Origin: UBA685 sp049890115
Lineage (GTDB): Bacteria > Pseudomonadota > Alphaproteobacteria > Puniceispirillales > Puniceispirillaceae
DNA: 64,000 nt
Assembly (NCBI GenBank): GCA_049890115.1
Contig: JBMHCC010000006.1
Coordinates: 41,155-105,154 of the forward strand
Direction: 5' to 3'
The notes under the pieces are model-generated. The model was given only the letters and a program-made list of their open reading frames with translations. It ran no database searches and was not told the DNA's origin. Both the position numbers and the translations under genes were made by a program. Below are positions 24,486-34,087 of this stretch, in pieces; within the stretch, counting starts at the first letter, position 1; every line of letters begins with the position of its first letter.

Positions 24486-27230
24486 ATGATGCGCCTTGCT
24501 AATCCTTTATTGCCTGATGATGAAAAGCGCGCCAATCAGTGGCGTGACGAAGCGCGCCAGCTATTACCAGAAACAGTAAGCACAGATGATTGTGAGCTGC
24601 TTGGTGCTATTTTTGCTGCCTCTAGTCACTTGCATCTGCAAGCAAAGCATCACGCCCAAGATATCATGCCCATCTTGCAAGGTGAGCTCAGCTCAATTCT
24701 GGATGAAGCAGAACAGGATATCTTATCGCAATTCGATAGCATTACTGATGATGATGTGATGATGCGTGCCATCAGACATTATCGTTATCGGACGTCTTTT
24801 GCGCTGGCATTAGCTGAATTATCTGGTCATCTGCCAGTTGATAAACAGGCTGCTTTGCTATCATCTTGTGCTGATAAAGCTATTCAGATTTGCCTGAATT
24901 ATCTATGCCGAAAATTAGATCTATCAGTTGCGAGCATTACGGCAATCGCACTAGGTAAATTAGGTGCCAAAGAGCTGAATTATTCCTCTGATATAGATTT
25001 GTTATTTTTATATGATGGCTATCGCACTGAACAGCCACAAGAACGCTATGTTAAGCTGGTTCGTCATTTTGTTCAGATCATGCAAACACAAACAATAGAT
25101 GGGTTTGCGTGGCGCGTTGATTTACGCTTGCGCCCTGATCCAGGGGCAACAGCATTATGCCTATCAGCTGAAGCTGCCATCAGCTATTATGAATCAATCG
25201 CAAGGTCATGGGAGCGTGCTGTTTTTATCAGAGCAAGGCCTGTGGCAGGTAACACCCTATTGGCTGATGCTTTCTTAAAGGCGATTGAGCCTTTTATTTG
25301 GCGCAGGCAGCTTGATTATAGCTTGCTTGAAGATTTGCAAAGCTGGATTTCGCATAAAACCATGCCAGAGGGCGGTTATCATTTTGATGTCAAGAGAGGC
25401 GCCTATGCCATTCGCCACCTAGAGATGAGCGCCCATATTTTATTGTTATTACATGGTGGGCGCACACGCTGCCTGCGCACATCCAGCACTGATGAAGCAT
25501 TTCTGCGTCTGGCTGAAACAGGGTTGATAGACACACAGAACGCCAGAGAGTCTGCACAGCTTTATTATAGCTGGCGTCAATTAGAGCATCGGCTGCAATA
25601 TTGCCGCGATACCCATATTTATACCTTGCCACAAAGCGCTGAGGAAATGGCACTATTTGCCAGATTTGCTGGCTTTTCGGACCCGAACGCTTTGCTAGAT
25701 ACCATCACAAGCTGGCAAGAAGCCACCAGAATAGCTGCCACGCATCCTGTTATGCTTGATATGATACAATGTCATGAAGGAACGCGCGAAGATGGCAGCG
25801 TCTTTCCCGCTGAAACTGATGCACAAATCACTTATTTGGAACAGCGTCAATTCACCAGAGGCGAAGATATTATCCGCATCATTGATAGCTGGATGAGTGG
25901 CCGCCTGCCTGCGACCAGAAGTGAAAGAGCCAGAAGCTATCTGAACTCTTTATTGCCTGTCCTGATTGCAGAATTGGGCAATGGCCATGCCCCTGATGAT
26001 CATTTTGTTGCTTTTGCTGAGATGGTTGAGGCCTTGCCATCTGGCGTGCAATTTTTCGCACTTTTATCTCAGCACCCAAAGCTTATCCGCCTTATCGCTG
26101 ATTTATCGTTAAATGCGCCATCTCTTATCCGTGATGTGGCGCGCCACCCTCAGATATTTGAACAAATGATGGGTGATGAGTTTTTTGCCCCTTTATTGCC
26201 TCATCCTGATTTTGAGGAATTACTTGGCACAAATTATGATGATGGCAGAGATGCAGAAGGTGCGCTTGATTTCATCAGACAACAAGCAACAGAAGCCAAA
26301 TTCCGAGCAGAAATGCACATTATTTCCCTGCCAGAAACAGCCTTGCAAGCTGGCCCCTATTTGACAGCACTAGCTGAGGCATGCCTTCGTGCGACACTAA
26401 AACTTGTTCGTTCTGAATTTGAAAAAGCACATGGTATGATTGCTGGCTCCAGCTGCGAGATTATCTTGCTGGGACGTGCTGGCATCAAGGAAATGACCCC
26501 ACAATCTGATATTGATATCGTATTTATTTATGAAGGTGACCGCGCGCTTTCATCTGATGGAGCACGCCAGCTTAGCACATCTCATTATTACCAACGGCTA
26601 GCGCAACGTTTTATTAGCTGGACAGGGACAGAAACAGCACATGGCAGATTATATGAACTTGATGCCAGATTACGCCCTGATGGCAATGCTAGCCCTGTGG
26701 CAACCCATTTTGAAAGCTGGCAAGCCTATCTGAATGATAAAGCATGGGCATTTGAGCAGCTGGCATTTCACAAAGCACGACTTTTGGATGGCAGCTCACC
26801 ACTTGGCCAGAAAATAGCAATAGAGCTGGATTTATTAAAAAATAGAGCGACAGATCATAATAAGCTTGCACAGGAAATCAGCTTGTTGCGTGGTAAATTG
26901 CAACAGGAAAATCCAGATAGATGGAATTTCAAAAAACAAGCTGGCGGCTTGCTAGACCTTGAATTTTTGCATGCTATGGATGCTGACCATGACCAGCAGG
27001 CAGCGCGTCACTTGACCGATATCTTAAATCACCTAACCATGCTGAAATCTGTGATGCCACAACGCAGCTGGCATGAGCTGCCACCAGCATTATTTCAAGC
27101 TGAAACATGCCGGCTAATGGCAGAAGATGATTTTACCAAAGCAATGGCAATGCTGGCTGAGCTGATGCAGTTACAGGCCAGCCAGCTTGATAAATGCCTA
27201 GCTGGTTTTCAATTTACCGCCGATAAATAG
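24486..27230 (+). CDS. glnE: Bifunctional glutamine-synthetase adenylyltransferase/deadenylylase
   Basis: Controls glutamine synthetase by adding or removing AMP in response to PII. The 914-aa protein has the expected duplicated nucleotidyltransferase architecture. The N-terminal (deadenylylase) domain carries GKLGAKELNYSSDIDL at about 157-172. The C-terminal (adenylylase) domain carries LGRAGIKEMTPQSDIDI at about 660-675, each followed by LDLRLRPDG/ELDARLRPDG-type segments. A GGGGGT ribosome site lies 6 nt upstream. The 3' end overlaps the convergent YeeE/YedE gene by 33 bp. Slightly shorter than E. coli GlnE but complete. Confidence 0.95.
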   Translation: MMRLANPLLPDDEKRANQWRDEARQLLPETVSTDDCELLGAIFAASSHLHLQAKHHAQDIMPILQGELSSILDEAEQDILSQFDSITDDDVMMRAIRHYRYRTSFALALAELSGHLPVDKQAALLSSCADKAIQICLNYLCRKLDLSVASITAIALGKLGAKELNYSSDIDLLFLYDGYRTEQPQERYVKLVRHFVQIMQTQTIDGFAWRVDLRLRPDPGATALCLSAEAAISYYESIARSWERAVFIRARPVAGNTLLADAFLKAIEPFIWRRQLDYSLLEDLQSWISHKTMPEGGYHFDVKRGAYAIRHLEMSAHILLLLHGGRTRCLRTSSTDEAFLRLAETGLIDTQNARESAQLYYSWRQLEHRLQYCRDTHIYTLPQSAEEMALFARFAGFSDPNALLDTITSWQEATRIAATHPVMLDMIQCHEGTREDGSVFPAETDAQITYLEQRQFTRGEDIIRIIDSWMSGRLPATRSERARSYLNSLLPVLIAELGNGHAPDDHFVAFAEMVEALPSGVQFFALLSQHPKLIRLIADLSLNAPSLIRDVARHPQIFEQMMGDEFFAPLLPHPDFEELLGTNYDDGRDAEGALDFIRQQATEAKFRAEMHIISLPETALQAGPYLTALAEACLRATLKLVRSEFEKAHGMIAGSSCEIILLGRAGIKEMTPQSDIDIVFIYEGDRALSSDGARQLSTSHYYQRLAQRFISWTGTETAHGRLYELDARLRPDGNASPVATHFESWQAYLNDKAWAFEQLAFHKARLLDGSSPLGQKIAIELDLLKNRATDHNKLAQEISLLRGKLQQENPDRWNFKKQAGGLLDLEFLHAMDADHDQQAARHLTDILNHLTMLKSVMPQRSWHELPPALFQAETCRLMAEDDFTKAMAMLAELMQLQASQLDKCLAGFQFTADK

Positions 27231-27617
27231 ACCCACAGCCATTGCGCTTGTGAAAATAATTGCTGGCCAAAAAGCCAGAGACAGAACAGCAATAGCAGGC
27301 CCAGGGCATAGTCCGCCAAGCCCCCAACCAATGCCAAATAACCCAGCACCTAATAATAAGGGACGGTCAAGACGCACTAATTCAGGCCAGCGATAGCTAT
27401 CGGCAAAAACAGGCTTGCCACTTTTTTTCAAAACCGCAAAACCAATCGCCGCGACACCAATACCGCCGACCATCACAAAGGCAAGTGAGGGATCCCAATT
27501 ACCGGTAATATCCAAAAATCCTTGCACCTTGGCAGGATTCAACATACCAGCTAGCGCCAAACCAGCACCAAATAAGCAGCCAATGATAAAGGCTGATACA
27601 GATTGTTTTATTGTCAT
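27198..27617 (-). CDS. YeeE/YedE-type membrane protein (DUF6691, PmpB-like half)
   Basis: 139-aa membrane protein with four hydrophobic segments. Typical patterns are FGAGLALAGMLNPAKVQGFLDITGNWDPSL and GLGGLCPGPAIAVLS, with the conserved Cys in LCPGPA. It is the C-terminal half-transporter of the sulphur-compound permease family. Its partner half lies 13 bp upstream on the same strand. In other bacteria such PmpA/PmpB pairs take up thiosulphate-like or persulphide compounds; no sulphur-oxidation genes are adjacent here. The 3' end overlaps glnE by 33 bp. Confidence 0.85.
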   Translation of the reverse strand: MTIKQSVSAFIIGCLFGAGLALAGMLNPAKVQGFLDITGNWDPSLAFVMVGGIGVAAIGFAVLKKSGKPVFADSYRWPELVRLDRPLLLGAGLFGIGWGLGGLCPGPAIAVLSLAFWPAIIFTSAMAVGLFIGGKLKTS

Positions 27618-27630
27618 ATCACCCTCCCTG

Positions 27631-28047
27631 CTAGCTGATAAAAAATACAGTCATCATGCCAGTTGCCACAAACACACATGTGGCTCCAATAGACCTGATT
27701 GAAAAACGTGAAATGCCGCAAATACCATGGCCTGATGTACAGCCACTGCCAAGCGATGTTCCAATACCAACAATGATGCCTGCCAGTGCCAGAACTGGCA
27801 TAGATGCCACCATCGTAATAGATACAGGACCTGCTAGCATGGTATAAATGACAGGCCCTGTCAGAACACCTATGATGAAGGCGATGCGCCAGCTTTTATT
27901 TGATGCCCCCGTAATAACACTGCCAGCAATGCCTGATATGCCCATGATGCGGCCATTAAATGCCATCAACAAAACAGCTGCCAGTCCAATTAGTGCCCCC
28001 CCTATTGTGGCGTCGGCTGGCGTAAAATTCACCCAGTCTATTTGCAT
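27631..28047 (-). CDS. YeeE/YedE family transporter (PmpA-like half)
   Basis: 138-aa N-terminal half of the split YeeE/YedE transporter. The helices include GGALIGLAAVLLMAFNGRIMGISGI and IAFIIGVLTGPVIY. The signature SGCTSGHGICGISR carries the conserved Cys residues thought to relay thiosulphate-like substrates. It is first in a two-gene minus-strand operon with the DUF6691 half. The substrate in this organism is not established. Confidence 0.87.
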   Translation of the reverse strand: MQIDWVNFTPADATIGGALIGLAAVLLMAFNGRIMGISGIAGSVITGASNKSWRIAFIIGVLTGPVIYTMLAGPVSITMVASMPVLALAGIIVGIGTSLGSGCTSGHGICGISRFSIRSIGATCVFVATGMMTVFFIS

Positions 28048-28330
28048 GAAAAAACTCCCCTATCAAAAACCTCTTAAAAAAAACCACACAAATCATGGCT
28101 TTGCTATTTCAGGCAAAAGCTGATTTTTTTAGTCTTTTTCTTTGATTACCAATAACTTGTCTAAAAAGCGACTAACAAAAGACGAATTCAGGAGAGATTT
28201 TAAAAATTGATAAGCGTAATGATAGCAAAGTTTAGGGAGAAGGTAGTTACGAATTGTACTGACATATATGCGCTTTTGAACAAGCACATAATGTAATCAT
28301 TCTGTTTGCAGAAGGGCCCCCTGAAATACC

Positions 28331-29644
28331 ATGATATCTGTTATGATTTCGTCTTGGACGCTGTTTTTTGGCCTTGCGCTCATTATGGTGGGCAATGGGA
28401 TTCAGCTTGTGTTACTTGGCTTGCGTTCAACGGATGCTGGCTTTAGCACATTTGTGTCTGGCCTTGTGATGGGCGGCTATTTCCTAGGCTTGTTTTTAGG
28501 CTCTATTTTTGTGCCACGCTTTTTATCAGCGGTTGGCCATGTGCGCGTTTTTGGTGCTTTGGCATCTATCGCTTCTGCTGCTGTTTTGCTGCATATTATT
28601 GTGATTGACCCCATTATTTGGGGCATGACGCGCATTTTGTCAGGCTTTGCCTATGCTGGCATGTATATTGTGGTGGAAAGCTGGCTGAATGATTCAGCGA
28701 CCAATAAAACACGTGGGCAAATCCTGTCTATTTACCTGATTATCACCATGGGTGGGATGGGCCTTGGCCAGATTATCGCTGGTTTTGATGATGGCGCATC
28801 TGCAACCTTATTTCTGGTAGCCTCAGTTGCGGTCTCGATTGCGGTCGTCCCAATTTTAATTACGGTCGCCAAAGCCCCTGATTTCAGCGTGACAGAAACC
28901 ACATCTCTGCGCCGCTTATTTCAAATCTCGCCATTGGCATTTGTTGGCATGGCATCACAAGGCATCGTTGCTTCAATGATGTTTGGTATGGGCGCAATCT
29001 ATGGCACAAATTTAGGGCTAACGCCGACACAGGTTTCTATTTTCATGGTATCTGTGACAGTCGGATCATTGGTGCTTCAATTTCCTGTTGGCAGACTATC
29101 TGATTTACTCGATAGGCGTGTGGTGATTTTGGGCGTCACCACTCTTTCAGGTATCATTGCCTGTTTTGGGACATTCTTTGATGCTAATCACTATTATCTG
29201 ATGGTGCTTATTATGGGGCTTTATGGTGGTTTAGCGCTCACGCTCTATTCATTATGCATTGCCCATGCGAATGACTTCCTAAGCCCCTCTCAGATGGTCG
29301 GCACAGCTTCTGCTTTGATTATGGTGAATGGTGCTGGCGCGATTATCGGCTCTCCTCTGGTCGCTTTGGCAATGGATATTGTTGGTGATATTGGTTATTT
29401 CGGCCTTATCGCGGCGACTCATTTTGGCCTAGCTGGCTTTGTGTTATTGCGGATGACAAGCCGTGCTTCTGTTCCAATCGAAGCACAAGGGCCATTCGTG
29501 GCTGTTCCAGAAGCTGGTACAGCTGTCGCTGTGACATTGAACCCCGAAGTGGCCTGGTCTGAAGATGAAACAGAAACAGATGACAACGATATTCTGGCTG
29601 ATAACCCCTATCTGCCAAATTTCACTAGTGAAACACCGTCATAG
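28331..29644 (+). CDS. MFS transporter (YcaD-like)
   Basis: 12-helix major facilitator protein of 437 aa. Features are the first-helix pattern LALIMVGNGIQLVLLGLRST, the loop 2-3 region, and GRLSDLLDRRVVI, the MFS motif A of the second half. The C-terminal tail beyond the last helix (from ~395) is cytosolic and acidic (SEDETETDDND). Patterning matches the YcaD group, whose substrates are poorly known. Stand-alone gene; the 280-bp upstream region holds no gene that I can support, only A/T-rich sequence. No clear ribosome site near the ATG. Confidence 0.85.
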   Translation: MISVMISSWTLFFGLALIMVGNGIQLVLLGLRSTDAGFSTFVSGLVMGGYFLGLFLGSIFVPRFLSAVGHVRVFGALASIASAAVLLHIIVIDPIIWGMTRILSGFAYAGMYIVVESWLNDSATNKTRGQILSIYLIITMGGMGLGQIIAGFDDGASATLFLVASVAVSIAVVPILITVAKAPDFSVTETTSLRRLFQISPLAFVGMASQGIVASMMFGMGAIYGTNLGLTPTQVSIFMVSVTVGSLVLQFPVGRLSDLLDRRVVILGVTTLSGIIACFGTFFDANHYYLMVLIMGLYGGLALTLYSLCIAHANDFLSPSQMVGTASALIMVNGAGAIIGSPLVALAMDIVGDIGYFGLIAATHFGLAGFVLLRMTSRASVPIEAQGPFVAVPEAGTAVAVTLNPEVAWSEDETETDDNDILADNPYLPNFTSETPS

Positions 29645-29710
29645 CTGGCATCACACAACGGTTGATATCATCGCCTCTGCTACATTATTTTTTTTAGATT
29701 GGGGCCCCTT

Positions 29711-29761
29711 TGGCAGTGCAGATAACCCCGCAAGGGGGCTACCCTGATGGGTAAGCTGCCA
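29711..29761 (+). ncRNA. Compact three-way-junction RNA fold in convergent intergenic space
   Basis: TGGCAG (29711-29716) pairs with CTGCCA (29756-29761). Inside are two short hairpins: CCCC-GCAA-GGGG (29726-29737, a GNRA-type loop on the plus strand) and CCC-TGAT-GGG (29742-29751). It lies between the 3' ends of the MFS gene and a secreted-protein gene. It has no U-tract of its own and matches no known RNA class that I recognise. The GNRA loop favours the plus strand, which would place it in the MFS 3' UTR or in a separate small RNA. Confidence 0.35.
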
Positions 29762-29771
29762 TAGCGCAAGC

Positions 29772-30059
29772 CTATCGGCAATTAACGCAAGTTCCAAAAG
29801 CATTATAGCGCGGCCGCCTATCATCATAAGTTCGCCTATTGGTGCCTGCCCGTCCTGTATAGGGGTTGATATTACCGCGTGTTGAAAAGTTGTTATTATA
29901 GCTGCTATCAGGTGAGGAGCGCCAATAACCTTGCACACAGACACCATCTTTGCGGCAATAGCCGCTGACATACACATCTGCAAATGCCGTAATAGCCACA
30001 AAAGATAGGAATAGGCTTATCAGGAATGAGGCTGTTAAGTTGAATAGTTTTCCACTCAT
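29772..30059 (-). CDS. Small secreted protein with PYTGR-type repeat-like motif
   Basis: 95 residues from the ATG at 30057-30059, which has AAAGGAC 7 nt upstream. The N-terminal signal peptide (FLISLFLSFVAITAFA) is cleaved near residue 26. The mature protein is short, basic, Asn/Arg/Ser-rich and contains VSGYCRKDGVCVQGYWRSSPDSSYNNN... in pieces, then NINPYTGRAG. The GY-x-RKDG-x-V-x-x-x-x-RS-PDS...NPYTG pattern is a widespread secreted-domain pattern of unknown function. Four Cys could form disulphides. It is convergent with the MFS gene and divergent from the nuclease gene. Confidence 0.72.
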   Translation of the reverse strand: MSGKLFNLTASFLISLFLSFVAITAFADVYVSGYCRKDGVCVQGYWRSSPDSSYNNNFSTRGNINPYTGRAGTNRRTYDDRRPRYNAFGTCVNCR

Positions 30060-30242
30060 TTTTTGTCCTTTTCTTTGCATGATGGACAAAAGTAATACTG
30101 TTTCTCTATCCTTCTTTTGCATTAAAAACTGATCTAAAAGGCCTATTATAAGTAATCCAACACAGCGTAAGATTGCAGCTGTGATTGTGACATTTCTTGG
30201 TGTAAAATATTAAATTAGTAAAACCTAATATTAGGATAAGTG

Positions 30243-30767
30243 ATGCGCTGCTTTTCTAGATTCACCTATTTATTCTGGCTGCTGATAAGTGGTGTCTATC
30301 TGGCTGATACTGTCATCACCCTATCACCGTCACAGGCGGCTGACGCCACTGCATCGCAACGCTATAGCATTACCAGCATTACTGATGGAGACAGCATCAG
30401 ATCTCATGATATTCGCATCCGCTTACATGGCATTGATGCACCTGAAATGCGCCAAATGTGCCGTGATCAATCTGGTAAAGATTATCAATGTGGTCATAGT
30501 GCGAAAACCTATCTGCAGGACTTGCTGCGCACCAGCTCTGAGGTAATGTGCCAGCATCTAGATACTGATAGATATCAGCGCAAAATCATGCGCTGTTTTG
30601 CCAAGGGCATTGATATTAATGCTGCGATGGTGCGTGCTGGATGGGCTGTGGCATATCGGCGTTATAGTGTTGATTATATCGCTGAGGAAATCGCAGCCAA
30701 ACAAGATAAAAAAGGGCTTTGGCAAGGTCATTTTGAATTTCCAGAGACCTGGCGGCGCAATCACTAG
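30243..30767 (+). CDS. Thermonuclease family protein (SNase-like)
   Basis: Predicted exported nuclease of 174 aa with an OB-fold. The N-terminal hydrophobic segment (FTYLFWLLISGVYLAD) is a signal peptide or anchor. The SNase core shows TDGDSIR, IRLHGIDAPEMRQ and, later, DRYQRKIMRCF and GWAVAYRRYS, matching the nuclease domain with Asp/Arg active-site positions. AGGATAA is 5 nt before the ATG at 30243; a GTG at 30240 is the alternative. The C-terminus GLWQGHFEFPETWRR is typical of bacterial SNase homologues. Stand-alone gene. Confidence 0.87.
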   Translation: MRCFSRFTYLFWLLISGVYLADTVITLSPSQAADATASQRYSITSITDGDSIRSHDIRIRLHGIDAPEMRQMCRDQSGKDYQCGHSAKTYLQDLLRTSSEVMCQHLDTDRYQRKIMRCFAKGIDINAAMVRAGWAVAYRRYSVDYIAEEIAAKQDKKGLWQGHFEFPETWRRNH

Positions 30768-30786
30768 CTAGTTTTTTTATGAACAG

Positions 30787-31206
30787 CTAGAGCAGGCCAA
30801 GATCACGCAATTCTGCTGCCATCTCTGCTGGCAGGGCATCACCACTATCTTTATCAAATGGCATATCATCTGGCGCATCTGCAACCTCAAGATAGCGCCA
30901 CCCTTGGAAAATACGCATCTTTCGCGGCATCACAGGCACAATTTCAGGGTTTAGAACAATCCCGCATCTTGTATCCCCCTCGCCATTGGTGACCTCTATC
31001 ATATCGTCTATTGCTTGGCGTGCCAGCATCTGGCCTTTGATAATCCAATAGAGCGAGCCACCATCAAGCAACTCATCTTTGCGTCTTGGCCAGTTTCTGG
31101 TTGGGTGAATGATTGGCAGGCCTGCGGCAAGGCGTTGATTTTGCCAATGGCGCATCGAATCTATCGACACAGCACCAACAGATAATTTTTTAAGATGAAC
31201 AGTCAT
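30787..31206 (-). CDS. DUF1489 family protein
   Basis: 139-aa protein characteristic of Alphaproteobacteria. The pattern includes MTVHLKKLSVGAVS, THPTRNWPRRKDELLDGGSLYWIIKG-like segments and the end RIFQGWRYLEVADAP. The ATG at 31204-31206 is used, because the frame above it runs into the mgtE coding region. It follows mgtE by 13 bp and is surely co-transcribed. Function unknown; the family is nearly lineage-restricted, which supports the taxonomic call. Confidence 0.85.
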   Translation of the reverse strand: MTVHLKKLSVGAVSIDSMRHWQNQRLAAGLPIIHPTRNWPRRKDELLDGGSLYWIIKGQMLARQAIDDMIEVTNGEGDTRCGIVLNPEIVPVMPRKMRIFQGWRYLEVADAPDDMPFDKDSGDALPAEMAAELRDLGLL

Positions 31207-31219
31207 CACATAATCGGCC

Positions 31220-32830
31220 TTATAACAAAAATAGTGCAGCCAGCCCCAAAAATACGAAGAATCCAACCACATCTGTGATGGTTGTGATAAAAACAGAAGA
31301 TGCCACAGCGGGGTCGACCCCAAATCGCAGCAAGCTAAGTGGAATAAGTGTTCCTGTCAGCCCTGCAATGACAAGATTGACAATCATAGCACCGCCTAAA
31401 ATAAGCGCAATCATCAAATCACCAAACCAGATATAAGATACCACACCTGCTATGAGCGCAAATAACACGCCATTTACGACACCAACAGCACATTCACGAT
31501 AGGCAAATCGCCAAGCTGATGATGTGCTGAATTCCTGCATCGCAATCGCACGCACGGCCACAGTGACCGTTTGTGTGCCAGCATTACCGCCCATCGAAGC
31601 CACGATTGGCATTAAGACAGCCAATGCCACCACCTGTTCCAGCGTGCTTTCAAATAGGCCAATAACCAATGAGGCAATAACTGCGGTCAACAAATTTAAT
31701 AATAACCAGCCTGCCCTGCCCTGAAATGTTTCAAATAAGGATGAGCGGATAGAGGCATCAGACACACCAGCCAATGCCATCAAATCTTCTTCTGCTTCCT
31801 CATCAATAACATCGACCACATCATCCAACGTAATGACGCCAACCAACCTGCCTTCATCATCAACAACTGAGGTGGTTACCATGCCATAACGACGGAATAG
31901 CATCGCGACTTCTTCTTGATCCATATTAACTGGCACAGAGCGGAAATCTGTCACCATAATTTCTGACAATCGAACAGGCCTGTTTGCCCGCAATAAGCGA
32001 CCAAGATTAATCTCACCCACAGGATGACCAGCAGGGTCAACAACCATAATGAGATAAAAATCCTGATCATCAACAGGATCAAGAGAGCGTAGATGATCTA
32101 TCGTCTGACCAACAGTCCAAAAAGGCGGCAGCATCACCATCTCACGCTGCATCATACGGCCAGCTGAATCTTCTTGATAAGATAGCCCTTGTTCAACAAT
32201 TACCCTATCTTGCGCTGGCAGATTTTTTAAGACAGCATCAAGCTCTTCAGGCTCAAGCTCTTCAGCAATGGTGACAGCATCATCTGATTCCAATTCAGGA
32301 AGCGCTCTGGCAATCGCCTCTGGCCCCATAATATCAAGAACCAATTCACGTGCTTCATCATCAAGATAGGCAATGGCTTCTGGGTCTAGCTCATCACCAA
32401 GCGCGCGCAGCAAATCACGGCATTTATCAGGTGTCACACGTTCTAGCAAATCAGCCAAATCAGCAGAGTGAAGCGGAGCGGTCAAAGCACGCACCCGCTC
32501 TAGTGCCTCATCTTCAAGCGCTGCCATAATCGCATCTTCAACCTTAGGCGTCAGACCATAAAGCGATTTTGCTGGCACTTGCGGTTGCTCAAAAGGCTCT
32601 GATGAAGGGCTAGCCGCAGCAGAAAAAGATGCCTGATCCGTCTCTGTCACGCTCTCCTGATTTATCGTATCAGGGCTTATCTTATCGCTAATGTGGCTGC
32701 TAGATGGGGATTTTTGCGCTGTTGTTTGTGCGGTCTTTTTCGTCTTTGTATCAGCTGAGGATTGCCCAGTTGATTGTCTGGCGGATTGTCTGGAGGACTG
32801 CAGGGATGATTGCTGGTTTTTCTGCGCCAT
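31220..32830 (-). CDS. mgtE: Magnesium transporter MgtE
   Basis: Mg2+ channel of 536 aa. After an unusual first ~90 residues rich in Ser, Gln and Thr comes the N domain (LHSADLADLLERV...). A CBS pair follows (GEINLGRLLRANRPVRLSEIM; VSVVDDEGRLVGVITLDDVVDVI). Then come five C-terminal helices, including VALAVLMPIVASMGGNAGTQTVTV and the GLTGTLIPLSLLRFGVDPA segment. Regulatory Mg2+ binding between N and CBS domains is the family mechanism. The Ser/Gln-rich leader is not part of the family core. Downstream partner is DUF1489. Confidence 0.95.
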   Translation of the reverse strand: MAQKNQQSSLQSSRQSARQSTGQSSADTKTKKTAQTTAQKSPSSSHISDKISPDTINQESVTETDQASFSAAASPSSEPFEQPQVPAKSLYGLTPKVEDAIMAALEDEALERVRALTAPLHSADLADLLERVTPDKCRDLLRALGDELDPEAIAYLDDEARELVLDIMGPEAIARALPELESDDAVTIAEELEPEELDAVLKNLPAQDRVIVEQGLSYQEDSAGRMMQREMVMLPPFWTVGQTIDHLRSLDPVDDQDFYLIMVVDPAGHPVGEINLGRLLRANRPVRLSEIMVTDFRSVPVNMDQEEVAMLFRRYGMVTTSVVDDEGRLVGVITLDDVVDVIDEEAEEDLMALAGVSDASIRSSLFETFQGRAGWLLLNLLTAVIASLVIGLFESTLEQVVALAVLMPIVASMGGNAGTQTVTVAVRAIAMQEFSTSSAWRFAYRECAVGVVNGVLFALIAGVVSYIWFGDLMIALILGGAMIVNLVIAGLTGTLIPLSLLRFGVDPAVASSVFITTITDVVGFFVFLGLAALFLL

Positions 32831-33057
32831 GCTGACCTCCTATGACTGACTAAAATCTCACCTGAACCTATCGTGATTAAAAGGACCTGTTATTCATTGA
32901 ATCTTAATGCACCTGTTATAATATTATCATAAATTCACGGTGAAATAAAGGTTAGACACCCTTTGAAATAAAATTACAAAACCCATTTTGAAAGATTATG
33001 ATCAAGAAATTACAATCTTTAATATTCATTTCAAGACTAGGATAAATAAGGCAGATT

Positions 33058-34038
33058 ATGAGTTTTATTCGCAATGATTTTGGTAATGATATGCCAGTTT
33101 TTAACGGGGAGCGATTTCCCTTTATTGGCGGCGATCTGCAAACATTGCGCAACAGCTTTGTCAGTGAAATACCTGCTATTGCCCCAGGCATTGATGCAAC
33201 TATCCAGCTTGATGATGGTGATAAATTATGTATCGCACGCCATGAAATCAACCGCCCTGCAAAAGCTGTCATGATTGCCATTCATGGTCTGGCTGGTGAT
33301 TATGACAGCCCCTATATCAGGCATTTGACCAATCAGGCAATGGCAGAGGATTATCATGTCATCCGCGTTAATTTGCGTGGTGCTGGCAAAGGGCGGGCTT
33401 TGGCAAAATCATCCTATCATGCTGGTGCTGCAGGTGATCTGTATCAGCTAGTGCAGCAATTACGTTCTGATTATCCAGACTTACCGCTGATTATGGCAGC
33501 CTTTTCGCTTGGCGGGACAATGGCTGTTAATCTGGTCGCTCGTCATGATATGACAGGGTTATTATCAGGTCTTGTTAGCTTTTGCGCACCGCTTGATATG
33601 CGTGCTTGTGCAGAGCGCTTTCACCAAAGGCGCAACTTTATATATAATCGGCATTTCACCAAAGCACTGGTCGCACAAGCTCGCTCAGGTCCAACCCGTT
33701 ATCCAGAGAAAATAGCCAGATTATCACAAGCACGCACTGTCAGAGATTTTGATAATTGTCTCACAGCCCCAATGGCTGGCTATCAGGATGCTGATGATTA
33801 TTATGCAGGCACAACACCACTTGCATTTTTGCCGAATATTTCCATTCCCACCTTACTGGTACATAGTGACAATGACCCTTGGATTCCAGTTTCAGCCTAT
33901 CAGGCGATACCATCTTTGAAATCTGTCTTTTGCCTAATTACAAGAGGTGGCGGCCATGTGGGATTTCATGACAAACATTCGAAAAAAAGATGCTGGCAAT
34001 CAGCCATAGCATTGCATTTTGCGTATCAAATAACATAA
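33058..34038 (+). CDS. YheT-like alpha/beta-hydrolase
   Basis: 326-aa esterase of the YheT/ABHD family. Oxyanion region: AIHGLAGDYDSPYIRHL. The nucleophile elbow is AAFSLGGTMAVN (Ser), the acid is in LLVHSDNDPWIP, and the catalytic His in GGGHVGFHD. Substrate unknown; E. coli YheT is likewise uncharacterised. AAGG lies upstream of the ATG. An aldose epimerase follows ~50 bp downstream on the same strand. Confidence 0.87.
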   Translation: MSFIRNDFGNDMPVFNGERFPFIGGDLQTLRNSFVSEIPAIAPGIDATIQLDDGDKLCIARHEINRPAKAVMIAIHGLAGDYDSPYIRHLTNQAMAEDYHVIRVNLRGAGKGRALAKSSYHAGAAGDLYQLVQQLRSDYPDLPLIMAAFSLGGTMAVNLVARHDMTGLLSGLVSFCAPLDMRACAERFHQRRNFIYNRHFTKALVAQARSGPTRYPEKIARLSQARTVRDFDNCLTAPMAGYQDADDYYAGTTPLAFLPNISIPTLLVHSDNDPWIPVSAYQAIPSLKSVFCLITRGGGHVGFHDKHSKKRCWQSAIALHFAYQIT

Positions 34039-34087
34039 AACAACCCCAAGGCGATTTTTCATAATAGCAGCCAAAGATAAGCAAAAT

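Noticed and set aside
28219..28300. A 25-codon frame upstream of the YcaD-like MFS gene
   Set aside because: No convincing ribosome site at the ATG and no terminator or leader structure; indistinguishable from chance.
29740..29790. CTGATG within the 29711-29761 fold as a hammerhead ribozyme core
   Set aside because: The CGAAA segment and the third stem required by the hammerhead are missing.
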